From: Acetobacter cibinongensis
GTDB taxonomy: Bacteria; Pseudomonadota; Alphaproteobacteria; Acetobacterales; Acetobacteraceae
Assembly: GCF_000963925.1 (NCBI RefSeq)
Contig: NZ_BAMV01000016.1
Location: forward strand, 116,217-180,216
Direction: 5' to 3'
DNA length: 64,000 bases
Shown here: positions 8,856-18,433 of the stretch, one piece after another
How positions within the stretch are numbered: position 1 is the first letter of the stretch
Layout: each line of letters begins with the position of its first letter
The notes under the pieces: generated by a model
What the model saw: only the letters and a program-made list of their open reading frames with translations
Told to the model about the DNA's origin: nothing
Database searches by the model: none
Program-made: the position numbers and the translations under genes

Positions 8856-10131
8856 AGCCGCAAACGGCTTCCACTTCTGCTGACCACAGGAACTGGTCAA
8901 TCACCTGCACGCTTGTCAGACTGTATCCGGCAGCATGCAGGGCCTCAGCATCTTTTGCCAACGCTGCCGGATTACAACTGACATAAACGACGTGCTTTGG
9001 TTTACCCAAAGTCAGTTGTTTCATCTGTAATCTGGCACCCGCATGGGGCGGGTCGAGCACAACGGCTGCAGCCTCCCCCAGTTCACGGGCCATAATGGGC
9101 TGACGGTTCAGGTCCCGAAGAGAGACATCCAGCTTATAGCCGCTCGCAGCCGTTTTCAGGCATGTCGCAGCCGGTGGATAACCCTCATACGCCACCACTC
9201 TGGCTAACGTGCTGAGTGGGAAGCTTAACGTTCCACATCCTGCATATAGCTCAATAATCGAGTCTCGTTTGGCAAGTTTGGCCGGTAAGGCAGCCAATAC
9301 AGCGTCCTGAATCCAGCGTTCACTTTCCTGCGTTGCCTGCAAAAAAGCCCCTGGCGGTGGGGCAACAGAAGCAGCGGCCAAGCTATGAAACACGGAGCCT
9401 CTTTGGGCAACGGTCTCATACGTATCCGAACCACGCTGATACCAGTTGATGCGTGGGATAGACAACGAATCGGCAAAAGCTGCCAGCCGGATTCTGTCAG
9501 CCGCAGTTAATGGCCCGTCAGTGCTGAAAAGAATATCCAGTCCCGAATCGAGCAGATTGATTTGTATTTCCCCAGCCTGCCGCAGGCCTTCCAAGCTTCG
9601 GAGGACCTGCCGCAGGGGCTGAAGCGCCGCAAACAGGGTTGGGTGCATGATCTCGCAGGTTGTTAAATCAACGATCTGCGCACTTCCTCGGGCATGCAGG
9701 CCTAAAAGCAGTTCTTTCCCGTTCCGACGAATCGCAAGATCTGCACGCCGGCGGGAGTGCGGGGGAACCTGATGCTGCACAACCTCAGGTAGAGTTTTAA
9801 AGCCTGCTTTCTTGAGAGCAAAAAGAACCCGATCCGTTTTCCAGCTTAGCAAGGCGGAGGGCGCAACATGCTGTAACGCACAGCCGCCACAGGTCTCAAA
9901 AAGGGAGCAGGGAGGGGTAACCCGATCTGGTGAGGGCGTATCAATGCGCTCCACATGCCAGTCTTTTCCACCACGGGATGTAATGGTGACGGTATCACCC
10001 GGTACTGTGTTCGGAAGATGGATGACTGTTCCATCATTCAGACGGGCCATTCCGTCGCCTTGTGCGCCCAGATACCCAATAGTAACGGTCCGCTCTGTGG
10101 GAGCGGACCGTATTACGTCATTTTGTGTCAC
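8800..10131 (-). CDS. TrmA/RumA-family RNA (uracil-5-)-methyltransferase
   Basis: The 443-residue enzyme methylates C5 of a uridine in rRNA or tRNA using SAM. It has an N-terminal TRAM domain (about residues 15-70, IGYLGAQGDGMARL). A cysteine cluster, CSLFETCGGCALQH, carries the Fe-S ligands of RlmD-type enzymes. The SAM site is ELYAGCGTLS, with VLDPPHAGA and the catalytic cysteine in VYVSCNPAAL. The start is a GTG two bases after the stop of the helicase gene, so they form one transcript. The 3' end runs 56 bases into sufA on the other strand. The exact target base cannot be assigned. Confidence 0.9.
   Translation of the reverse strand: MTQNDVIRSAPTERTVTIGYLGAQGDGMARLNDGTVIHLPNTVPGDTVTITSRGGKDWHVERIDTPSPDRVTPPCSLFETCGGCALQHVAPSALLSWKTDRVLFALKKAGFKTLPEVVQHQVPPHSRRRADLAIRRNGKELLLGLHARGSAQIVDLTTCEIMHPTLFAALQPLRQVLRSLEGLRQAGEIQINLLDSGLDILFSTDGPLTAADRIRLAAFADSLSIPRINWYQRGSDTYETVAQRGSVFHSLAAASVAPPPGAFLQATQESERWIQDAVLAALPAKLAKRDSIIELYAGCGTLSFPLSTLARVVAYEGYPPAATCLKTAASGYKLDVSLRDLNRQPIMARELGEAAAVVLDPPHAGARLQMKQLTLGKPKHVVYVSCNPAALAKDAEALHAAGYSLTSVQVIDQFLWSAEVEAVCGFTHESSRRSRSGPSRLGL
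10086..10110 (-). other. Perfect hairpin inside the first codons of the RNA methyltransferase gene
   Basis: CGGTCCGCTC and GAGCGGACCG form a perfect 10-bp inverted repeat around a 5-base loop, about 21 bases into the gene and just past the helicase stop. There is no U-run after it on the minus strand, so it is not a classical terminator. It could slow translation or transcription at the gene junction. Confidence 0.6.
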
Positions 10132-10133
10132 AG

Positions 10134-12218
10134 TCAGGAGTGCTCTACCGTGCCGTCATCCGTGACCGACATATCGGATGTCGGGGTGGGAAGGTCTGCC
10201 AGAATGGTGGTGCGGCGTGGCAGAAGCATGAAAGAAGGCACATCCTTGCCAAAACCAACAAATTCTCCGGCAGGCATGGGCGGCGCTTCGTCGCGCATCC
10301 GCTCACGGTAAGGCTTCTGCTGGCCGTTCCGGGGTGGTGCCGTGTGGGGGGCTGGTGCTCCCCTGTTGCGGCCACGCGTCTGCTGCTGCGTATCTGCTGC
10401 TGCTTGTGGTGCCGCAACAGGTGCTTCCTGCACAGGTGCGGCGTCTTTTGGTTTATTGTGCTGCGCAGGTTTGCCTTGCCCGTCCCGGCGAGGCCGGTCG
10501 CGGTTGGCAGCATGACGGGACGGCCGTTTTTCGTCTGTCCAATCCAGCTGGTTAACGCCCTCAACCGTCAGGCGGTTGATCGGTTTACCTGTCAGGGTCT
10601 CAATAGCCTCGGCTAACGCTTTGTCGTACGGAGTAGCCAGACTGTAGGCATGGCCTGTCCGTCCTGCCCGCCCTGTGCGACCAATGCGGTGCACGTAATC
10701 TTCTGCATGGAATGGCAGATCAAAATTGAAAACGTGCGACAGGCCGCCAATATCAATGCCGCGGGCTGCAACATCAGAGCAAACCAGCACCTTGAGTTCG
10801 CCGTTCTTGAATTTTTCAAGCGTGGCGAAACGCGCAGACTGGGGTAGGTCACCGTGCAATGCGCCAACGGCAAAACCATGCTTGGTCAGGGAGCGTGTCA
10901 GAACGTCCACATCGCGTTTGCGGTTACAGAAGACAATGGCATTCTGCATGGCTGGGTCACGCAGCATGCGGCGCAGCGTGTCACGCTTGTTAAACTCATC
11001 AACGACCACAAGCCCGGTTTCAATCGTCGTTGCGACAGACGATTCGCGGCTGACTGTAATTTCCTTGGGAGAGTGCAGGAAGGCATCAGCCAGCTTCCGG
11101 ATGGGCGGAGCCATGGTCGCGGAGAAGAAGAGAGTTTGCCGGTTTGCCGGCAGGAAACTCACGATTTTTTCAATATCGGGGATGAAGCCCATATCCAGCA
11201 TACGGTCAGCTTCATCAATAACCAGAATACGGGTCTGGGTGAGCAGCAGGCCACCGCGTTCAAAAAGGTCCAGTAAGCGGCCTGGGGTGGCAATCAGAAC
11301 GTCCACACCACGGTTCAACACCTCTTTCTGGTCCGCCATGCTTTCTCCGCCAATCAGCAGAGCATGGGTCAGTTTGAGGTATTTGCCGTAATTTACAAAG
11401 TTTTCGGCAACCTGAAGAGCCAGTTCACGCGTTGGCTCCAGAATAAGGGACCGTGGCATGCGGGCCCGAGCGCGAGAATCGGACAGAATTTCCAGCATCG
11501 GCAACGTGAAAGAAGCCGTTTTGCCGGTACCTGTCTGAGCAACGCCCAGGACGTCTTTCGCCATCAGAATGGCTGGAATAGCCTGCGCCTGAATGGGGGT
11601 GGGGTGCACATACCCCATGTCCTCAATGGCACGCAAAATGGGTTCGGAAAGTTCCAGATCCTTAAAGAGGGGTTTGTCCTCTTTGGCTGGTTCCTGCGCC
11701 GTTTCTGTAGCCGAATGCTCAGGTGCGGCCTCTGTGTCCGCAACTGGGGCTGCCTGAGTGGCAGCGTCTACAGCCTCCGGCTCAACCTCCGGGGTTGGTG
11801 TTTCTGCAGGAGCCGTATCGACTTCTTCTACAGCTTCTGGAGCCTCTTTTTTTGCTGCAGCGGCAGGCTTTTTCCGGACTGCGGTTTTCCGCACAGGCGT
11901 TTTGCGTGCCCGTGTGGTTTTGGCAGGGGCTTTTGCAGGGGCAGCGTCCGCTGTCTCAACACTCTCAGTGGTCTCTGTAGCGGGTTGATCTACGGACTCA
12001 ACAACGGCCTCAGCAGTCGCTGCTGCTTTCGCTTTTGGCGCGGCGCGGCGGGTCCGTGTCGTTTTTTTGACAGGTTTGGCCTCTACACTACCGTCAACAG
12101 GCTCCACCGCCACACTTTCCGTATCGGCTTTTACCGAAACGTCAGAGGCGGCCACGTCCGTTTTTTTACGGGTGCGGGTTGTGGTTTTGCGGGGGCGTGC
12201 AGGTGTTTTGGCTGTCAA
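10134..12218 (-). CDS. DEAD-box RNA helicase (RhlE-like) with long basic N-terminal tail
   Basis: The ATP-dependent RNA helicase has 694 residues. The core occupies about residues 195-570. It shows a Q motif (HPTPIQAQAIP), motif I AQTGTGKT, PTRELA, TPGR, the DEAD box VIDEADRML, SAT, and HRIGRTGRAG. The first 190 residues are a low-complexity Ala/Thr/Lys/Pro/Glu tail with KKTTRTRRAAPKAK-type basic patches. A second disordered tail of about 130 residues, rich in Arg, Pro and Gln, follows the core. The start is taken as TTG at 12218 because no in-frame ATG lies before the core; a CTG seven codons upstream is the only other option. It is co-transcribed with the methyltransferase, which suggests ribosome assembly or RNA decay. 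Confidence 0.9.
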   Translation of the reverse strand: MTAKTPARPRKTTTRTRKKTDVAASDVSVKADTESVAVEPVDGSVEAKPVKKTTRTRRAAPKAKAAATAEAVVESVDQPATETTESVETADAAPAKAPAKTTRARKTPVRKTAVRKKPAAAAKKEAPEAVEEVDTAPAETPTPEVEPEAVDAATQAAPVADTEAAPEHSATETAQEPAKEDKPLFKDLELSEPILRAIEDMGYVHPTPIQAQAIPAILMAKDVLGVAQTGTGKTASFTLPMLEILSDSRARARMPRSLILEPTRELALQVAENFVNYGKYLKLTHALLIGGESMADQKEVLNRGVDVLIATPGRLLDLFERGGLLLTQTRILVIDEADRMLDMGFIPDIEKIVSFLPANRQTLFFSATMAPPIRKLADAFLHSPKEITVSRESSVATTIETGLVVVDEFNKRDTLRRMLRDPAMQNAIVFCNRKRDVDVLTRSLTKHGFAVGALHGDLPQSARFATLEKFKNGELKVLVCSDVAARGIDIGGLSHVFNFDLPFHAEDYVHRIGRTGRAGRTGHAYSLATPYDKALAEAIETLTGKPINRLTVEGVNQLDWTDEKRPSRHAANRDRPRRDGQGKPAQHNKPKDAAPVQEAPVAAPQAAADTQQQTRGRNRGAPAPHTAPPRNGQQKPYRERMRDEAPPMPAGEFVGFGKDVPSFMLLPRRTTILADLPTPTSDMSVTDDGTVEHS

Positions 12219-12387
12219 TATACTCTCGGGAGTAGTCAGTCATTATGAAGCATGGACCGACAGGCCCTTGGTTTTCCCCCGCGCCAAAAAATTGGCGCAA
12301 GGTCATAAACTGAAGCCGGTCAGGCGAATGTTCCGATAAAGGGAAACGCTGTTAGAATCAAGTTTTCCAGTAAACTCTCTCCCGCGC

Positions 12388-12843
12388 TCATACGAACGGG
12401 TGGCCCATGGCTGCGACCAGAACGGCAAGAACACCCATTGCTACAATTATAAGAATTTGAGAGCGAATGGAGTCGAAGGTTGCAGGCTGCGGGCGGATGG
12501 CCCGACGGGCTTTCTGGTAAGGGCCGCTCACAATGCGGACAAACAACAGCGCCATGATAACACCCAAACCCTGCATTGCGTTGGTTGTCCATGGAACATG
12601 CGCAAACCCGCCTTCATGCAGGATAAGCAGCCAGCCGGTGATCAGTGCTGTGGGAATAACGTGTGTCAGCATTTTGAAAAAACGGCCAAGCGTTTGTAAA
12701 TGCACAGAATTACGCTGCGTATTATCAAGCAGGCTTAGGCTTGGGCGCAAAATTGCGGTGGCATAAACAGCCCCACCAATCCAGACGACAATGCAAAGAA
12801 TATGAAGTGCGAGAACAAGGCTCCACACAATGGAATGAGACAT
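12388..12843 (-). CDS. Small CopD-like four-helix membrane protein
   Basis: This 151-residue membrane protein has four predicted helices (about 8-28, 50-72, 84-104, 128-148). It shows the N-terminal pattern LVLALHILCIVVWIGGAVY seen in CopD-domain proteins, with histidines in the first helix (ALHILC) and near the C-terminus (GHPFV). The family includes copper-resistance CopD and related haem or metal membrane proteins, but function here is unknown. It is transcribed alone, upstream of and in the same direction as the helicase, with a 144-bp gap between them. Confidence 0.65.
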   Translation of the reverse strand: MSHSIVWSLVLALHILCIVVWIGGAVYATAILRPSLSLLDNTQRNSVHLQTLGRFFKMLTHVIPTALITGWLLILHEGGFAHVPWTTNAMQGLGVIMALLFVRIVSGPYQKARRAIRPQPATFDSIRSQILIIVAMGVLAVLVAAMGHPFV

Positions 12844-13001
12844 GCAGACTCCGCTTTAACAAGAAACCGAAAAGACCCTTAAAGGGTTAGAACTGCGCGC
12901 CACAGTTAGGGTTCAATAGGGGCGTAGCACACTTAATCTGCCTGATTGCCAAGGCAAGGCCTTGGGTGCAAGTCAGTTTGCAGGATGTCAGGAGAGAGAA
13001 T

Positions 13002-14444
13002 TTGCCAGCTTCCCCTTATTCTGCCCTTGCGCTCTACACCCCGGAGGAAATGGGGCGGATAGACCAGATGGCAGCCCAAAGCGTATCCGTGTCAGTGTTG
13101 ATGGAGGCCGCAGGCCGCGCTGTTGCGCGCGCGCTCTGTCAGCATTTCAGGCCATGTCGTGTGCTGGTTTTGTGTGGCCCGGGCAATAATGGCGGAGACG
13201 GCTATGTTGCGGCGCGTTACCTGGCCCAGGCTGGTTGGCCAGTTAGTGTTGCCGCCTATGGTGAGCCAAAGGCTGGAAGCGTTTCAGCGCTCGCTGCGGC
13301 CCGTTTTAAAGGGCCGCGTCAGCCATTCACGCCGGAAGAAGCCCAGAGAGCGGACCTTGTGGTGGATGCTGTGTTCGGTGCTGGGTTAAGTCGCGATCTT
13401 GATAAGGGTGTGAGTGCCGTGCTCGGCGCAGCCAGCAGACGTGTGGCGATTGATATGCCGTCAGGCATTGACGGTGGCACAGGTCAGCCTCGTGGCAGGG
13501 TGAGCAAAGCGCTCATGACCGTGACTTTTGTGCGTCCCAAGCCAGGGCACTTACTGTATCCGGGGCGAGAGGATGTGGGTGAACTTGTGGTGGCAGATAT
13601 CGGCATGCCATCGGCCGCATTGGCGAGTGTTCCTCCGCGCGCATGGCGTAATCACCCCGGATTGTGGCACCTTCCCGTGTTGAGTGCTGAAAGCCACAAA
13701 TATACGCGCGGTGTGGTGAGTATCTGCGCTGGGCAGTCTATGCCCGGAGCGGCCCGCTTGTGTGCTGGCGGTGCGCGATCCGCCGGAGCCGGGCTTGTGC
13801 GGATAGCAGCAGAGCAGGGGGCTGATCTGTTCCGCTCAGGTCCTCCGGGACTGGTGGTGGATGACGCACCGCTCCCCGATCTGCTGGAGGATGCGCGCCG
13901 CAAAGTCTGGGTGTGTGGTCCTGGCCTCACCGAACGTGAAGTCGAGGGGGCGCTCCCACTGCTCCTTGCCGCACAAAAAACTGTTTTGGCGGATGCGGGG
14001 GCATTGTCAGCTTATGCTGGTGCGCCGGAAAAACTGCGGGGCGTTGCGGTCATCACGCCTCATATGGGTGAGTTCACCAAACTCTTTGGTCCTGTGGGTC
14101 AGGATTTGCCGACTGCGGTGCGTAAGGCGGCAAAGGATCTCAACGCGGTTGTGGTGCTCAAAGGGCCAACAACGCTTATTGCTGCGCCGGATGGACGACT
14201 TGCCGTAAATACACATGCCAGTCCGGCTTTAGGGACTGCCGGGTCGGGTGATACTCTGTCTGGCGTCATTGCGGCTTTACTGGCTGCGGGGATGGCTGCG
14301 TGGGATGCGGCAGGCGCGGGTGTCTGGCTGCATGGGGAGGCTGGCCTTCAGGCTGGCGCATGGCCTTTGGCGGAAGATCTGGACCGTTATCTGGGGCCTG
14401 CGCGGGAAAAAGCGACTAAAATGCAGGGTGGCGCATTAATCTGA
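13002..14444 (+). CDS. nnr: Bifunctional NAD(P)H-hydrate epimerase/dehydratase
   Basis: The enzyme repairs hydrated NAD(P)H. The N-terminal epimerase (YjeF_N) domain covers about residues 1-215, with CGPGNNGGDGYVAARYL. The C-terminal ADP/ATP-dependent dehydratase covers about 230-475, with the LGTAGSGDTLSGVIAALLAAG motif. The frame is open back to a GTG at 12966. The TTG at 13002 is preferred because AGGAGAG sits about six bases before it and the protein then starts directly at the conserved SALALYTPEEMGRIDQMA segment. It stands alone, upstream of the tRNA-Leu gene. Confidence 0.92.
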   Translation: MPASPYSALALYTPEEMGRIDQMAAQSVSVSVLMEAAGRAVARALCQHFRPCRVLVLCGPGNNGGDGYVAARYLAQAGWPVSVAAYGEPKAGSVSALAAARFKGPRQPFTPEEAQRADLVVDAVFGAGLSRDLDKGVSAVLGAASRRVAIDMPSGIDGGTGQPRGRVSKALMTVTFVRPKPGHLLYPGREDVGELVVADIGMPSAALASVPPRAWRNHPGLWHLPVLSAESHKYTRGVVSICAGQSMPGAARLCAGGARSAGAGLVRIAAEQGADLFRSGPPGLVVDDAPLPDLLEDARRKVWVCGPGLTEREVEGALPLLLAAQKTVLADAGALSAYAGAPEKLRGVAVITPHMGEFTKLFGPVGQDLPTAVRKAAKDLNAVVVLKGPTTLIAAPDGRLAVNTHASPALGTAGSGDTLSGVIAALLAAGMAAWDAAGAGVWLHGEAGLQAGAWPLAEDLDRYLGPAREKATKMQGGALI

Positions 14445-14525
14445 AAGATAATGCAAAAGAGTATCTTGCCCCCACCCCCACACTAGGCTACATGCTCCCA
14501 CCTTGTGACGGGGCATTTTAACCGT

Positions 14526-14610
<85 letters not shown>

Positions 14611-14698
14611 ATTTTAGATTGGTAGCCCCGTCCTTCCGCAGCAGCCTTTCGGCACGATGCGGGTTTTTTAAGTTTGTACCGAAAGGAAGGCCTGGCCG

Positions 14699-16030
14699 AT
14701 GCAGGTTACCGAGACCCTTTCCGAAGGGCTGAAGCGTGGTTTCACCATTACCATTCCGGCAGCAGATCTTCAGACGAAGCAGGATGCTCGTCTCAAAGAA
14801 GTTGCCGCAGGTCTGACTCTTCCTGGGTTTCGTCCGGGCAAAGTGCCTGTTTCCGTAGCACGTCAGCGCTACAGCGCAGCCGTGCGCGCAGAGGTTCTTG
14901 AGCAGACCGTCTCCGAATCCCTGCAGTCAGCTCTCGAAGAGCGCGGTTTCCGCCCTGCTGGTCAGCCTCAGGTTGATCTGGTTTCCGGTCAGGAAGACGG
15001 TAGCGATCTTGTTTTCAAGGTTGAAACTGAAATTCTGCCAGAAATCACAGTCCCTGACCTGTCCGACCTTTCCCTGACGCGCCTTAAAGCCGTTGCCAGC
15101 GATGAAGCGGTTGACAAGGTTGTAGCTGATATTGCCAAGCGCCAGCGCAACTTCGAAAAAGTTGAAGAAGTTCGCCCCGCTGCAAAAGGCGACATTCTGA
15201 CGGTTGATTTCGTTGGTAAGCGCGATGGCGTTCCCTTCGACGGCGGTACGGCTGACGATGTGAATGTGGAAATTGGTGGTGAAGGCTTCATCCCCGGTTT
15301 TGCAGAACAGATCGAAGGCATGACGCCTGGTGAAGAAAAAATCATCACCGTCACGTTCCCTGAAAACTACGGTGCAGAAGAGCTTGCTGGTAAAGAAGCA
15401 ACCTTCGACATCAAGGCTAAAGAACTGAAAAAAGCCGTTGATGCACCAGTGGATGATGAACTGGCTAAAAAGCTCGGTTTTGAAACCCTTGAACAGCTGC
15501 GTGATCTGGTCCGCAAGCAGGTTGAAGGTGAGTACGAACAGCTTACACGTCTGCGTATCAAGCGCGATCTGCTGGATGCTCTGGCAGCCAAGACAGTTTT
15601 TGCTGCACCTGAAGGTATGGTTGATGCTGAATTCAACCAGATCTGGCAGCGCGTCGAATCTGATCGTAAAGCTGATCAGCTTGACGACGAAGACAAAGGT
15701 AAGGACGAAGAAACCCTTCGTGCTGATTACCGCAAAATTGCAGAACGCCGCGTGAAGCTGGGTCTGCTGCTTGCTGAAATCGGTCGTAAGAACGCCATTA
15801 CCGTAACGCAGGATGAACTTGGCCGCGCCATGCGGGCAGAAGCCATGCGCTATCAGGGTCAGGAACAGCAGGTGTTCCAGTTCTTCCAGAACAACCCGCA
15901 GGCGGTTGAATCGCTCCGTGGACCGATCTTTGAAAACAAGGTCGTGGATTATCTGATAGAACTGGCCAAGGTGGAGGACAAAGAAGTCACTCCCGAAGAG
16001 CTGTCGGACATTCCTCCAGCTAACATCTGA
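14699..16030 (+). CDS. tig: Trigger factor, ribosome-bound chaperone and prolyl isomerase
   Basis: The 443-residue protein has the three trigger-factor domains. The N-terminal ribosome-binding domain includes LPGFRPGKVPVSVARQRY near residue 43, which holds the GFRxGKxP signature. The FKBP-type PPIase domain spans about 150-245 (GDILTVDFVGKRDG, then GFAEQIEGMTPGEEK). A helical C-terminal chaperone domain completes it. It folds nascent chains at the ribosome exit tunnel. It follows tRNA-Leu after 88 bases, has AAGGAAGG upstream of the ATG, and ends at a strong terminator before clpP. The tig-clpP-clpX-lon order is conserved in many proteobacteria. Confidence 0.97.
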   Translation: MQVTETLSEGLKRGFTITIPAADLQTKQDARLKEVAAGLTLPGFRPGKVPVSVARQRYSAAVRAEVLEQTVSESLQSALEERGFRPAGQPQVDLVSGQEDGSDLVFKVETEILPEITVPDLSDLSLTRLKAVASDEAVDKVVADIAKRQRNFEKVEEVRPAAKGDILTVDFVGKRDGVPFDGGTADDVNVEIGGEGFIPGFAEQIEGMTPGEEKIITVTFPENYGAEELAGKEATFDIKAKELKKAVDAPVDDELAKKLGFETLEQLRDLVRKQVEGEYEQLTRLRIKRDLLDALAAKTVFAAPEGMVDAEFNQIWQRVESDRKADQLDDEDKGKDEETLRADYRKIAERRVKLGLLLAEIGRKNAITVTQDELGRAMRAEAMRYQGQEQQVFQFFQNNPQAVESLRGPIFENKVVDYLIELAKVEDKEVTPEELSDIPPANI

Positions 16031-16037
16031 GGCCTTA

Positions 16038-16075
16038 GTGTCCCGCCAGTGTGAACTGGCGGGACACTCTTTTTC
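16038..16075 (+). terminator. Rho-independent terminator of tig
   Basis: A perfect 13-bp stem, GTGTCCCGCCAGT with ACTGGCGGGACAC, closes on a GTGA loop and is followed by TCTTTTTC. It lies eight bases after the tig stop and separates tig from clpP. Confidence 0.93.
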
Positions 16076-16207
16076 AGCCTGTTTTTCTTTTCCGGGGTGG
16101 CATATTGCCACTTTATCTCTATCTTGAATGAGAGTGCCCAACCAACGCCCGTATGCTTAACGGGTGCGGGGGTGGGTTTGTGCAGGTTTTTTACGGGAAT
16201 GACTAAC

Positions 16208-16864
16208 ATGAGGGATCGTGATCCCGTTGAGATTTTCAGCAACGCTATGGTACCCATGGTGGTCGAACAGACCTCAAGGGGTGAGCGGGCATTCGATATT
16301 TATTCCCGCCTGCTTCAGGAGCGGATCATTTTTCTGACCGGCCCTGTCTATGACCAGGTGGCCTCTCTGATCTCTGCTCAGCTTCTTTATCTTGAAAGCG
16401 TAAACCCCACGAAGGAAATTTCCTTCTACATCAATAGCCCTGGTGGCGTGGTGTCTGCGGGGCTGGCTATCTACGACACTATGCAATATATCCGCAGCCC
16501 GGTGAGTACCGTGTGTATCGGTCAGGCTGCCTCCATGGGGTCTCTGCTGCTTGCAGGCGGAGAGAAGGGGCGGCGTTTTGCGCTGCCTAATGCTCGCGTC
16601 ATGGTGCATCAGCCTTCTGGTGGTGCGCAGGGGCAGGCAAGTGATATTGAAATTCAGGCCAAAGAAATTCTTATCATTCGTCAGCGTCTGAATGAGATCT
16701 ATCGTGAGCATACGGGTCAGACTCTGGAAGATATTGAACAGAAGCTGGAACGCGATAGTTATATGTCAGCAGAGGAAGCTCAGGCTTTCGGTATTGTTGA
16801 CACAGTCATCACGCACCATAAGGCGACTGAAGACACGGCAAAAAAGGATAAAGACCATCCTTAA
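16208..16864 (+). CDS. clpP: ATP-dependent Clp protease proteolytic subunit
   Basis: The 218-residue serine peptidase forms the barrel that degrades substrates fed by ClpX or ClpA. The nucleophile serine is in [11 protein letters not shown], the histidine in [11 protein letters not shown], and the sequence [20 protein letters not shown] is typical. The ATG at 16208 is chosen because GGGA lies nine bases upstream. An in-frame ATG at 16199 abuts that GGGA and would be poorly placed. The frame is open 37 codons further upstream, but that extension does not look like ClpP. clpX follows after 117 bases. Confidence 0.96.
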   Translation: MRDRDPVEIFSNAMVPMVVEQTSRGERAFDIYSRLLQERIIFLTGPVYDQVASLISAQLLYLESVNPTKEISFYINSPGGVVSAGLAIYDTMQYIRSPVSTVCIGQAASMGSLLLAGGEKGRRFALPNARVMVHQPSGGAQGQASDIEIQAKEILIIRQRLNEIYREHTGQTLEDIEQKLERDSYMSAEEAQAFGIVDTVITHHKATEDTAKKDKDHP

Positions 16865-16981
16865 TATGGTGTACAGCAACACTCCTGTTACAATGCAGGG
16901 GTGGTCCACCTTTCGGGTGGATAAGCCTAACAACGCGGCCCTCGGTTATCTGAGGCCTGGGATGATCGAGGGAGTGGGCTC

Positions 16982-18247
<1,266 letters not shown>

Positions 18248-18261
18248 GGGGTGAGGTACAA

Positions 18262-18299
18262 AAGCCAGTAGAGAGTAAATTTCTACTGGCTTGGTTTTT
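18262..18299 (+). terminator. Rho-independent terminator of clpX
   Basis: AAGCCAGTAGA pairs with TCTACTGGCTT over 11 bp around a 9-base loop, followed by GGTTTTTC. It sits 15 bases after the clpX stop. Confidence 0.87.
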
Positions 18300-18338
18300 C
18301 TATAAGCCCATTGCTAAATGGGTCATTCGTAACGACAT

Positions 18339-18369
18339 GTAGAGGCGGAGGCCTTTTTGGTGCCTCTAC
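18339..18369 (+). other. Hairpin in the lon leader
   Basis: GTAGAGGC and GCCTCTAC form a perfect 8-bp stem enclosing a 15-base loop containing GGAGGCC and five Ts. It lies 65 bases before the lon start in the region that should carry the lon promoter or untranslated leader. Its role, if any, is unknown. Confidence 0.4.
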
Positions 18370-18433
18370 GGGCCTGGGGGCATGCCGCAAGCGGGTGCCT
18401 TGGCCTGGATCGTCCTTGAAGGAGGTCATGGTT

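Noticed and set aside
11364..12248. 294-codon plus-strand ORF opposite the DEAD-box helicase tail
   Set aside because: Its Phe/Cys/Gly-rich composition is the antisense of the helicase's Lys/Ala/Glu repeats; no start signal or family.
12966..13001. GTG start for the NAD(P)HX repair enzyme
   Set aside because: The 12 extra codons lack similarity, and the AGGAGAG site is placed for the TTG at 13002.
14927..16141. 404-codon minus-strand ORF opposite tig
   Set aside because: Long only because of codon bias in trigger factor; no ribosome-binding site, no homology, and the real gene is certain.
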